The position numbers and the translations under genes were made by a program. Positions 1 to 4,691 of a stretch of 5,260 nucleotides of DNA are shown here, one piece after another (the first letter of the stretch is position 1; each line of letters opens with the position of its first letter). Below the pieces are notes generated by a model. It was given only the letters and a program-made list of their open reading frames with translations. It did not search any database and was not told where the DNA came from. The DNA comes from JBBTRN01 sp038065175. GTDB taxonomy: Bacteria; Patescibacteriota; Doudnabacteria; UBA920. The stretch spans positions 1 through 5,260 of the forward strand of contig JBBTRN010000035.1 of assembly GCA_038065175.1 (NCBI GenBank), in the 5' to 3' direction.

Positions 1-41
1 AACAAATAAACAAAATATTAGCATTAAAATAGAATAAATTT

Positions 42-338
42 ATGATACAAAATAAGAAATTTGGACTAACCACACTTTTAGGAATTGTATTGCCAATTTT
101 TGTAAGTTTTTATAATTATTATAGTTCGAATATAAGAAATTTTGAATGGGGTTATGACAATCGAAATAATATAAATACCATAGCCATTGTTATTTCAATC
201 ATGACTTGTTTTTTAATTTTAAAACTAAATAATAAGAGCCAAATATTTAGTTCAATTTGGCGGACAGTCATAATAACTTTATTAGTTGTTTTAATTTTAT
301 ATTTTTTACTTATCCTCTCATTTAATTTCGGTTTTTGA
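42..338 (+). CDS. Small three-helix membrane protein of unknown function
   Basis: The 98-residue product is strongly hydrophobic, with three likely membrane helices at about residues 8-26, 46-62 and 73-95. They are joined by a polar, Asn- and Tyr-rich loop (27-45) and a short basic loop (61-72). I recognise no family motif and assign no function. By direct count the gene is about 23% G+C, far below the 55% of the YerC-like gene at the other end of the window, so it may be of different origin or simply reflect its Ile/Phe/Leu/Asn/Tyr content. No Shine-Dalgarno site precedes the ATG; a TAAAAT at 25-30 could be a -10 box with little or no leader, but the -35 region is at the window edge. The clean ATG-to-TGA frame and coherent membrane topology support a real gene; its short length and base composition keep confidence moderate. 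Confidence 0.6.
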   Translation: MIQNKKFGLTTLLGIVLPIFVSFYNYYSSNIRNFEWGYDNRNNINTIAIVISIMTCFLILKLNNKSQIFSSIWRTVIITLLVVLILYFLLILSFNFGF

Positions 339-378
339 GGTTTAGGTGGCAGGAAAAATAAATTCTTGCTTTACTCTC

Positions 379-421
379 ATGCACCCCCACATCATACCAA
401 GCGGGGGAGGGGGTTTTGCAT
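379..421. repeat. Inverted repeat with C5 and G5 tracts
   Basis: ATGCACCCCC at 379-388 can pair with GGGGG at 409-413 and TGCAT at 417-421, leaving a three-T bulge. A second G5 tract at 403-407 offers an alternative partner for the C-tract. The structure sits 40 bases after the upstream stop codon. It could act as a transcript end or REP-like element, but the T-run after the G-tract is only four bases. Confidence 0.4.
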
Positions 422-480
422 ATTTTATCCACGGGTTTTGAACAAGCGGGGTGGGATAGGGCAATTTTATTTCAAAAATA

Positions 481-507
481 ATGGGAGAAAGGGGTGAAAG
501 GGGGGGG
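481..507 (+). other. G-rich tract with quadruplex potential
   Basis: Runs of G at 483-485, 491-494 and 500-507 (eight consecutive G) are separated by short A-rich linkers. The last run can be split in two, giving the four G3+ tracts needed for an intramolecular quadruplex on the plus strand. This is a sequence-level prediction only. Long homopolymer runs like this are also places where read errors occur. Confidence 0.35.
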
Positions 508-590
508 TTGACCGGTTGGTGAAAGTTCCTTACCTGTGTCAGACAACCCAGGCAACGGAAAAAAAAAGAATTAGTAAGAAATAGTTTTGG

Positions 591-633
591 ATTCCCGATC
601 CCGCCAAAGGCGGACAAGCGAGTCGGGAATGAC
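591..633. repeat. REP-like imperfect palindrome, copy 1
   Basis: The outer arms ATTCCCGA (591-598) and TCGGGAAT (623-630) are exact reverse complements. They enclose a second short stem, CCGCC (601-605) and GGCGG (609-613), around AAA. The unit ends in GAATGAC. The same ATTCCC...GGAATGACA outline recurs at 674-741, so this is a dispersed intergenic repeat rather than a gene-specific site. Similar elements are common between genes in many bacterial genomes. Confidence 0.65.
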
Positions 634-640
634 AAAAGCC

Positions 641-671
641 AAACCCCCGATCTTTGTAAGGTCGGGGGTTT
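641..671. terminator. GC-rich hairpin, possible weak terminator
   Basis: AAACCCCCGA (641-650) and TCGGGGGTTT (662-671) form a perfect 10-bp stem around an 11-base loop. The plus-strand transcript would end the stem in a four-T run, short for a strong intrinsic terminator. No gene runs directly into it: the nearest plus-strand stop is 300 bases upstream. It may be part of the repeat cluster instead. Confidence 0.4.
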
Positions 672-673
672 TA

Positions 674-741
674 GATTCCCGTATATTTTTAACCCTTCGT
701 CCGCCTCAGGCGGATCAGGGATCAAAAATTCTGGAATGACA
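674..741. repeat. REP-like imperfect palindrome, copy 2
   Basis: This stretch opens with ATTCCCG (674-680) and closes with GGAATGACA (733-741), as copy 1 does at 591-634. It contains a perfect central palindrome, TCCGCCT (700-706) and AGGCGGA (708-714). The outer arms have diverged more than in copy 1. A TTGGATTCCC-TGAT stretch near 4995-5006 resembles a lone half of the same element. Confidence 0.55.
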
Positions 742-788
742 GAGGGAGCGGGGGTTTTGGTTTTTATCCATCAATTTTTATAAAAACG

Positions 789-861
789 AATTGTAGCACT
801 CATGCAACAATTGTGGAGTTAGTGCTACAATTGGGAAAATTGCATAGTGCTGTATAGTGCT
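789..861. promoter_or_regulatory. AGTGCT half-site cluster, likely operator region
   Basis: A perfect 12-bp inverted repeat, AATTGTAGCACT (789-800) and AGTGCTACAATT (821-832), surrounds a 20-base spacer. Two further direct copies of ATAGTGCTG follow at 844-852 and 854-862. AGTGCT therefore occurs four times in about 67 bases, once inverted. The cluster ends some 30 bases before an extended -10 box and 75 bases before the Tic20/DUF4870-like start codon, as expected of a repressor or activator binding region. There is no T-run, so it is not a typical terminator. The half-sites recall the arms of the HrcA/CIRCE operator, but the spacing is 20 rather than 9. Confidence 0.45.
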
Positions 862-891
862 GCATTGAAAATTCCGAGAGGTAAGGTTTTG

Positions 892-900
892 TGATATACT
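892..900 (+). promoter_or_regulatory. Extended -10 promoter for the Tic20/DUF4870-like gene
   Basis: TGATATACT gives a TGn extension plus TATACT, five of six matches to the sigma-70 -10 consensus. The best-looking upstream hexamer, TTGAAA at 865-870, is 24 bp away and too far to serve as a normal -35, so the promoter would rely on the extended -10. Transcription would begin near 907, leaving a leader of about 30 bases. The same TGnTATACT box precedes the metalloprotease gene. Confidence 0.5.
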
Positions 901-936
901 AAATATCAGTGAACTTTATTATTTAAAATAAAACTT

Positions 937-1311
937 ATGGAAAACCAAACAAATTTTGGGGAGCCTAGCCCGGGCGCGCCAACTCCCGGTCAGTCGCCCG
1001 CTCCGCAAACGGAGCAGAACCGGACACTTTTTGGCATTCTGGCCTATTTGGGCCCTTTAGTCATCGTGTCTTATTTATTAAGCAAGCAAGACCCCTTTGT
1101 AAAATTCCATGTTAAGCAGGGGCTCGTGGTGTTCAGCATGGAAGTGATTGTTTGGATATTAGGCGCTTTAGCCTGGCCTTTGTGGATGTTTTGGAGCCTG
1201 ATTAACCTGTTCGCGTTCGTGCTTTCCGTGGTTGGCATTATAAATGTGCTGCAAAAAAAAGAAAAAGAGCTGCCCGTAGTCGGAAAATTTTCCTCTCATT
1301 TCCCGGTTTAA
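937..1311 (+). CDS. Tic20/DUF4870-like integral membrane protein
   Basis: The 124-residue product has a Pro/Gly/Gln-rich cytosolic-type N-terminus (1-28) and three membrane helices at about 31-48, 62-80 and 84-106. The loop DPFVKFHVKQGL (52-63) matches the (F)V(R/K)FHxxQ(G/A)L signature between the first two helices of bacterial Tic20/DUF4870 proteins. The tail KELPVVGKF (110-118) also matches the family's usual ending. The molecular function of the bacterial family is not established. No Shine-Dalgarno site precedes the ATG, but an extended -10 promoter lies about 40 bases upstream, with a cluster of AGTGCT repeats before it. The stop codon overlaps that of the convergent pilin-like gene in TTAA (1308-1311), so there is no room for a terminator between them. 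I am fairly sure of the family and make no claim about the role. Confidence 0.82.
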   Translation: MENQTNFGEPSPGAPTPGQSPAPQTEQNRTLFGILAYLGPLVIVSYLLSKQDPFVKFHVKQGLVVFSMEVIVWILGALAWPLWMFWSLINLFAFVLSVVGIINVLQKKEKELPVVGKFSSHFPV

Positions 1312-1814
1312 AATCCGCAGTTGGGAACAATTATGGGTCCGGACTTGAACCAGTTGTTGTTGCCGTTGGGGGTGATGAATTTACACGCCTCGCTGTCGGC
1401 TTCGTTAGAGAAAGGCAAATACAAGCCGTATTCCAGGCCATTGTTTTTCCAAACGTACTTGTAAGGCTCTGGGGAATTTTTAGGGTCTTTGGGCATTTGG
1501 TTAATGAATTTCGGCACTAAAAAACTCGAAAGGTTCGCGGCATCCAGCTCCTCGTTGGACGTGCCCGCGGCGCCGCCGTTCGGGTAAGTGCCCTTTTCGT
1601 GGAAGTGCCACCGCAGGGCAGTGCGGATAATTACCGAATCTTCCCGGCGCTTGGCATCCCTGGCGTCTATACGCGACTGGTTGAGGGCAATTAGAATCAC
1701 GGAAGCCAAAAGCGCAATAATTGAGATTACCACTAAGAGTTCTATGAGGGTAAACCCAGCACCACTTTTTTCTAATCCGGCTAGCCAAGATGATTTTATT
1801 TTTATATTTTTCAC
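1308..1814 (-). CDS. Type IV pilin-like / pseudopilin precursor
   Basis: The 168-residue protein carries a textbook class III signal. A 20-residue basic leader ends in KSGAG, and prepilin peptidase would cut after Gly20, leaving Phe21 at +1 (the N-methylation site) and Glu25 at the essential +5 position. The hydrophobic helix FTLIELLVVISIIALLASVI (21-40) follows. It runs into an amphipathic Arg/Lys/Asp-rich stretch and a small globular C-terminal domain with Cys144 and Cys166, which could form the disulfide loop common in pilins. The YPNG turn near 77-80 is typical of pseudopilin-type subunits. The start codon is GTG at 1814-1812, with no clear Shine-Dalgarno site; the stop of the upstream GIY-YIG gene lies 8 bases away, suggesting co-transcription and coupled translation. 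The product would be a surface filament or secretion-pseudopilus subunit; assembly genes are not in the window, so major and minor pilin cannot be told apart. Confidence 0.9.
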   Translation of the reverse strand: MKNIKIKSSWLAGLEKSGAGFTLIELLVVISIIALLASVILIALNQSRIDARDAKRREDSVIIRTALRWHFHEKGTYPNGGAAGTSNEELDAANLSSFLVPKFINQMPKDPKNSPEPYKYVWKNNGLEYGLYLPFSNEADSEACKFITPNGNNNWFKSGPIIVPNCGF

Positions 1815-1856
1815 TGTGTTGGTTATATGATTGTTTGTTTAAAAGTGGTGCTGGGT
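1754..1856. repeat. 16-bp perfect inverted repeat spanning pilin start
   Basis: ACCCAGCACCACTTTT (1754-1769) and AAAAGTGGTGCTGGGT (1841-1856) are exact reverse complements separated by 71 bases. The left arm encodes Lys16-Gly20 of the pilin, the prepilin peptidase site; the right arm encodes Leu87-Phe92 of the GIY-YIG protein. In a shared minus-strand transcript the arms would pair and place the pilin GTG start in the loop. This could affect translation coupling; it could also be a recombination footprint. Confidence 0.75.
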
Positions 1857-2116
1857 AAATCCGCCTCTAGGAGACCTATCCTTTTTTTCAATTCACGGAT
1901 GGCGTTCCCATTATGTTTAAGTCTTTGTTCTCTGATCCTCGCTCCTTTTTCTGTTTGATAGGCTTCGTAATACAGTAATTGCCACGGGCGATATCGCTTT
2001 GTTGATATAACACTCCCCTTGTTATGCAATCTAAAGCGTAATCGTAAGTCATTTGTTGAACCAGTGTAAATTTCTTTTGGGTAAGAAATGCTTTTTAAGA
2101 TATAGACGTAAAACAT
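1823..2116 (-). CDS. GIY-YIG single-domain nuclease (UPF0213/YhbQ type)
   Basis: The 97-residue product is a minimal GIY-YIG domain. The first strand YVYIL (3-7) supplies the GIY-equivalent motif and YTG (17-19) the YIG-equivalent. The helix NDLRLRFRLHNKG (22-34) contains Arg27 in the usual catalytic position. RPWQLLYYEAY (43-53) and IREQRLK (61-67) carry the conserved strand and metal-binding Glu63. Free-standing proteins of this type are presumed DNA endonucleases, but the cellular role of the UPF0213 group is unsettled. Length fits the family except for the tail after about residue 81, which is encoded partly by the 16-bp inverted repeat shared with the pilin gene and may not be ancestral. 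It lies 8 bases upstream of the pilin-like gene on the same strand. No Shine-Dalgarno site or convincing promoter is visible before the ATG at 2116. Confidence 0.88.
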   Translation of the reverse strand: MFYVYILKSISYPKEIYTGSTNDLRLRFRLHNKGSVISTKRYRPWQLLYYEAYQTEKGARIREQRLKHNGNAIRELKKRIGLLEADLPSTTFKQTII

Positions 2117-2200
2117 TTTTTAGTACCGCTTTTAAGCACGCTAAAAACAAAGGCGGACTTTTTTTGGTATTTGTTTCTGATTCGTAAAGGCATTTTATCT

Positions 2201-2303
2201 ATCCAGCACCTTCCAGAATACCTCGCAGCTTGCCGCGAGGATGAATGGATAAAAAAGTTATACTTCCTGCGGGGTTTAATACCCCGTAGGAAGGTGCTTG
2301 GAT
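2201..2303. repeat. Nested inverted repeat upstream of metalloprotease gene
   Basis: The outer arms ATCCAGCACCTTCC (2201-2214) and GGAAGGTGCTTGGAT (2289-2303) pair with one bulged base. Inside lie two further hairpins: CCTCGC/GCGAGG (2221-2226 and 2235-2240) and a strong 13-bp stem with one G-T pair, 2263-2275 with 2281-2293, around TTAAT. The right arm of the strong stem overlaps the right outer arm at 2289-2293, so the two pairings exclude one another. The whole unit ends 27 bases before the -35 box of the metalloprotease promoter. It holds no ORF of note. No T-run follows either stem, so it is not a standard terminator. Confidence 0.65.
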
Positions 2304-2330
2304 TTATTATACCAGGTTTGCTCAGAGCTG

Positions 2331-2359
2331 TTGAATTTATTTGAAAAAGTTGCTATACT
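2331..2359 (+). promoter_or_regulatory. Sigma-70 promoter of the metalloprotease-like gene
   Basis: TTGAAT (2331-2336) is spaced 17 bp from TATACT (2354-2359), and TGC immediately before the -10 box provides a TGn extension. Transcription would start near 2366, giving a leader of about 27 bases without a Shine-Dalgarno site near the ATG. This is one of the better promoter matches in the window. Confidence 0.65.
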
Positions 2360-2392
2360 AATGAGGTAAAAAAGCAATTAATCTAATAAAAT

Positions 2393-3175
2393 ATGAAAAA
2401 AATTCTTTCAATCTCGCTTATTTTAAGCTTATTTTTGGCTTTTACCCCTTTGGCAGACGCCAGCCATAGTTGGGGTCCGTACCACTGGGCCAGAAAAATT
2501 AACCCTTTCACCTTAAAATTAGGTGACAACGTTTCCAGTTCCTGGGACGCGTATTTAGCCGCAGCCTCTGCTGACTGGACAGGGTCGAGCGTTTTAGACA
2601 CAACTATTGTCGCGGGTAACAATACCCGAAACTGCAAGCCCACTTTAGGCAGAATAGAAGTCTGCAACAAAACTTACGGCAACAACGGCTGGTTGGGTTT
2701 AGCCCAAATTTGGATAAACAGCTCAAACCACATTACCCGAGGGATAACCAAAGTTAACGACACTTATTTTAATAACGCGCCATATAACACTCCGGCCTGG
2801 AAACAGTTTGTTATGTGCCAGGAAATTGGGCACAACTTTGGCCTTGACCACCAGGATGAAGATTTTTACAATCCTAATTTAGGCTCTTGTATGGATTACA
2901 CAAATAATCCCGCCGGTAATGGTACAAGCACACCGAACAATTTGCATCCTAATGCCCATGACTTCGCGCAGTTGGAAGCGATTTACGCGCACTTGGACGG
3001 TTCTACCACAGTTGGTGCATCTGCTGTGCCAAGAAATTATAACCCATCAAGCGGGGAAGAACGCGCGGAATGGGGTAAGGCGTTAAGGCAAGACGGTAGA
3101 CGCAGGAATTCGGTTTTTGAAAAAGATTTAGGCAAAGGTAGCAAAGTCATTACTCATGTGTTCTGGGTCGAATAA
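2393..3175 (+). CDS. Secreted matrixin-like metalloprotease homologue with QExxH motif
   Basis: The 260-residue protein has a Sec signal peptide: a KK start, a hydrophobic core to about residue 19, and predicted cleavage after ADA (21-23). The catalytic-type motif is QEIGHNFGLDH (143-153). It matches the metzincin HExxHxxGxxH pattern except that the first zinc histidine is Gln143 (CAG); Glu144, His147, Gly150 and His153 are retained. A Met-turn-like SCMDY (165-169) follows at a suitable distance. Cys81 and Cys91 may form a disulfide. The tail after about residue 205 ends in DLGKGSKVITHVFWVE, which resembles the C-terminus of other bacterial secreted proteins of this kind as I recall them. The product is probably an extracellular protease or an inactive zinc-protein descendant; Gln is a weaker zinc ligand, so activity is uncertain. 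An extended -10 promoter lies upstream and a 34-bp palindromic terminator begins 25 bases downstream, so the gene is probably monocistronic. Confidence 0.85.
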   Translation: MKKILSISLILSLFLAFTPLADASHSWGPYHWARKINPFTLKLGDNVSSSWDAYLAAASADWTGSSVLDTTIVAGNNTRNCKPTLGRIEVCNKTYGNNGWLGLAQIWINSSNHITRGITKVNDTYFNNAPYNTPAWKQFVMCQEIGHNFGLDHQDEDFYNPNLGSCMDYTNNPAGNGTSTPNNLHPNAHDFAQLEAIYAHLDGSTTVGASAVPRNYNPSSGEERAEWGKALRQDGRRRNSVFEKDLGKGSKVITHVFWVE

Positions 3176-3200
3176 GAAATTAAAAAATATTACCTATTTA

Positions 3201-3234
3201 AAAAGCTCCTTCTAAATATTTAGAAGGAGCTTTT
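3201..3234. terminator. 34-bp perfect palindrome, bidirectional intrinsic terminator
   Basis: The whole interval equals its own reverse complement: AAAAGCTCCTTCTAAAT followed by its mirror. An RNA hairpin of about 15 bp, GC-rich at its base and followed by TTTT, forms from either strand. It lies 25 bases after the metalloprotease stop and downstream of the convergent repeat-protein gene, so it can end both transcripts. Confidence 0.85.
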
Positions 3235-3254
3235 ATTCGCGACGTAGAGCGAGT

Positions 3255-3280
3255 CAAGATAATCCTTAAGGATTATCTTG
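3255..3280. repeat. 26-bp perfect palindrome
   Basis: CAAGATAATCC, a TTAA centre and GGATTATCTTG form a perfect palindrome. GCGAG occurs on both sides (3248-3252 and 3280-3284). A third copy of the half-sequence, GATTATCTTACG, sits at 3344-3355 across the stop codon of the minus-strand repeat protein. There is no following T-run. It may be a REP-like element or a symmetric protein-binding site. Confidence 0.6.
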
Positions 3281-3284
3281 CGAG

Positions 3285-3332
3285 CCGAGGAGCTAATACA
3301 GGTTTAATACCTCGCCAGCTCTGCTGCGAGGA
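3285..3332. repeat. Palindromic repeat with alternative pairings, related to 2217-2241
   Basis: CCTCGC (3310-3315) can pair with GCGAGG (3326-3331), or its CCTCG part with CGAGG (3286-3290); GAGCT (3290-3294) can also pair with AGCTC (3317-3321). The sequence AATACCTCGC...GCGAGGA at 3306-3332 is a second version of the one at 2217-2241, and GGTTTAATACC (3301-3311) also occurs at 2273-2283. The metalloprotease gene thus has related repeats on both sides. Confidence 0.55.
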
Positions 3333-3350
3333 ACCTTTATTTAGATTATC

Positions 3351-4040
3351 TTACGAATTCTGACAGGCTTCTTTGGCTGCTTTAAAAGCGTCTTGAGCTG
3401 CTTTGCGAGCGGCTTTGAGCGTGTCGCGCGCGCTTTGGGTAGCGGTTTTGTAAGCATCTTCCGCTGCTTTGCGAGCGGCTTTGCGGGTGGTTTGCGCTGC
3501 TTTTATGCCAGAAGTATAGGTTCCTTGGGCTGCTTTACGGGCATCCCTTCTGGTTTCTCGCGCAGTTTTTACGGCATCGCGATATGCTTTGTTAGCTGCT
3601 TTAATTGCCGCGGCTTTAGCTTCTGGGTCAGAGAGTGCGTTTGCAGTAGCCAGTGCGCTTGTTCTGGTTGAACTGGCATTGTTTAAAGTAGTTTGGTAAG
3701 CAGTATTTGCAGCATCTAGTGCGGTTTTGCGGGTAGTGGTGCTATAACCTATACTAGTTTTATACGCGGCGTCGGCTACTTCAAAAGCTGTCTTGCGTGC
3801 ATTGCGTGCAGCTTTGGTGGAGCTTTCATAAGCCGTGGCCGCGGTTTGGTATGCGGTTTTGCGGGTTTGTTCCGCAGTCCTAATACACGCTGATTTTACA
3901 GAAGCATTGCTGGAAGAAGAACTGGAGCTTTGTTCGTTCTTATTTTTCTTTTCTTTGTCGTTCTCTGCCAAAGCCGGTAAGGCTGAAGACAGAAGCATGA
4001 GAGCGCTAAGCGCGCCAATGGCTAGAGTTTTTTTGTTCAT
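3351..4040 (-). CDS. Secreted Ala/Lys/Arg-rich protein with 22-residue repeats
   Basis: The 229-residue product has a Sec signal peptide with cleavage expected after ALA (23-25). A charged stretch rich in Lys, Glu and Asn (26-36) and a serine linker (38-44) follow. From Thr59 to the end it consists of repeats on a 22-residue register. Units begin at 59, 81, 103, 125 (a 16-residue partial), 141, 163, 185 and 207. The consensus resembles T-R-K-x-A-x-x-A-A-x-x-A-Y followed by nine variable positions ending in AR or AS. The pattern predicts a long, almost continuous, basic alpha-helix; 22 equals two 11-residue periods, as in right-handed coiled coils. Single cysteines near both ends (52 and 226) could crosslink chains. 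I do not recognise a named family and assign no function; an envelope-associated or nucleic-acid/polymer-binding rod is conceivable. No convincing promoter or Shine-Dalgarno site is visible. The palindrome at 3201-3234 may end its transcript. Confidence 0.82.
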   Translation of the reverse strand: MNKKTLAIGALSALMLLSSALPALAENDKEKKNKNEQSSSSSSSNASVKSACIRTAEQTRKTAYQTAATAYESSTKAARNARKTAFEVADAAYKTSIGYSTTTRKTALDAANTAYQTTLNNASSTRTSALATANALSDPEAKAAAIKAANKAYRDAVKTARETRRDARKAAQGTYTSGIKAAQTTRKAARKAAEDAYKTATQSARDTLKAARKAAQDAFKAAKEACQNS

Positions 4041-4327
4041 AGTTTTTGGTTTACCCAGTCAAATAAATTTATTAAACCGGATAAAATTAATTATTAGACT
4101 TGTTGCTTAATAATTTTTTGATGCAAAATATGATATTTCCGACAAAACTGTAGTCTAAAATTTTTGATGTTTAACCTAAGTTAAGCGGAAAAAATTTTAG
4201 CAAGGTTTTGGCGAAAGAGCTAATTTTGGGCGAAAAATTATTTAACAACAGGTCTATTGGTTTGTACCTGTATTATATCGTTAATTACTTATTAATGTTA
4301 CAGCTTTTACTTTAGTAAGTCCTGGTA
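4041..4327. other. AT-rich intergenic stretch between divergent genes
   Basis: This stretch separates the minus-strand repeat protein from the plus-strand YerC-like gene and must carry control regions for both. I see no ORF of significance. A weak 6-bp inverted repeat, ACAGGT (4248-4253) with ACCTGT (4266-4271), and two direct GGCGAAA copies (about 4210-4216 and 4229-4235) are the only small structures noticed. No good sigma-70 match for the minus-strand gene was found. Confidence 0.5.
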
Positions 4328-4355
4328 TTGCCAAAATCTATAACTGGTGTATATT
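4328..4355 (+). promoter_or_regulatory. Sigma-70 promoter of the YerC-like gene
   Basis: TTGCCA (4328-4333) and TATATT (4350-4355) each match five of six consensus bases, with a 16-bp spacer. Transcription would start near 4362, just before AAAGGA (4365-4370), which sits 8 bases ahead of the ATG. The promoter, ribosome binding site and start are consistent with one another. Confidence 0.6.
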
Positions 4356-4378
4356 TATAGTCCGAAAGGATAAGCACT

Positions 4379-4684
4379 ATGGATCAAGCACTGGCAGATG
4401 AGAGGGGGGAAATCCAAACAAAAAAGTACATTGCCAAGCTTTTTAAAGCCTTTACCCATTTGCCGCCGAGCGCGGCTATGAAGCTCTACGGCGATTTGTT
4501 CACCGAGAGCGAGGCCGTTATGCTCGCCAAGCGTTTGGAAATAGCCTCGGGCCTTCTGGTGGGGGAGACTTACCGTTCCATCCAGCGCCGACTCCGCGTG
4601 ACGCCGAACAGCGTGGCGCAAATCCGCCGCGTCTTGAAAATTTCCGGCGAAGGTTTTAAGGTCGCCAGGGAACTGTTTAGGTAG
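4379..4684 (+). CDS. YerC/TrpR-family helix-turn-helix DNA-binding protein
   Basis: The 101-residue protein matches the Trp-repressor/YerC (YecD) superfamily in size and layout. An N-terminal helical half (15-40) is followed by LFTESEAVMLAKRLEIASGL (40-59), corresponding to the family's L(L/T)PxE...LxxRxxIAxxLL segment. The helix-turn-helix then comprises TYRSIQRRLRV (64-74) and a recognition helix, TPNSVAQIRRVL (75-86). The family binds DNA as a dimer; TrpR uses tryptophan as corepressor, whereas YerC-type members are not known to. The ATG has a good Shine-Dalgarno site (AAAGGA, 8-base spacing) and a matching promoter. The gene is about 55% G+C by direct count, richer than most of the window. 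It stands alone, with no trp gene nearby, so its target is unknown. An unusually long 3' region with a 16-bp inverted repeat precedes the terminator. Confidence 0.85.
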   Translation: MDQALADERGEIQTKKYIAKLFKAFTHLPPSAAMKLYGDLFTESEAVMLAKRLEIASGLLVGETYRSIQRRLRVTPNSVAQIRRVLKISGEGFKVARELFR

Positions 4685-4691
4685 ATGCCAG

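Larger units (their letters stand above)
339..788. other. Gene-free stretch rich in G-tracts and palindromes
   Basis: No credible gene lies here. The minus strand is open over 342-725, but that translation is proline-rich and runs straight through palindromic repeats, so it is very probably spurious. The stretch contains C5/G5 tracts with flanking complementary arms (379-421), a run of eight G (500-507), two REP-like imperfect palindromes (591-633 and 674-741) and a GC-rich hairpin (641-671). The composition differs sharply from the AT-rich gene just upstream. Confidence 0.6.

Noticed and set aside
342..725. Open minus-strand frame of 127 codons
   Set aside because: The translation is proline-rich and generated by palindromic repeats and C-tracts; no domain pattern and no ribosome binding site.
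789..832. CIRCE (HrcA) operator
   Set aside because: The arms resemble TAGCACT/AGTGCTA, but the spacer is 20 bases rather than 9 and no chaperone gene follows.
1501..1830. Frames overlapping the pilin gene on both strands
   Set aside because: The pilin frame has an unmistakable prepilin signal; the others are arginine-rich out-of-frame translations.
2263..2293. Intrinsic terminator
   Set aside because: The stem is strong but no T-run follows directly on either strand and no gene runs into it; treated as a repeat or regulatory hairpin.
2383..2670. Minus-strand frame over the metalloprotease N-terminus
   Set aside because: It overlaps a plus-strand gene with a promoter, signal peptide and family motifs, and has no recognisable features.
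3393..3671. Plus-strand frame opposite the 22-residue-repeat gene
   Set aside because: Its Phe/Cys/Gly repetition mirrors the Ala/Lys/Arg repeats on the other strand; the minus-strand gene has a signal peptide and clear repeat register.
3835..4110. Plus-strand frame over the repeat protein's N-terminus
   Set aside because: It is the antisense of the signal peptide and serine linker, with no motif of its own.
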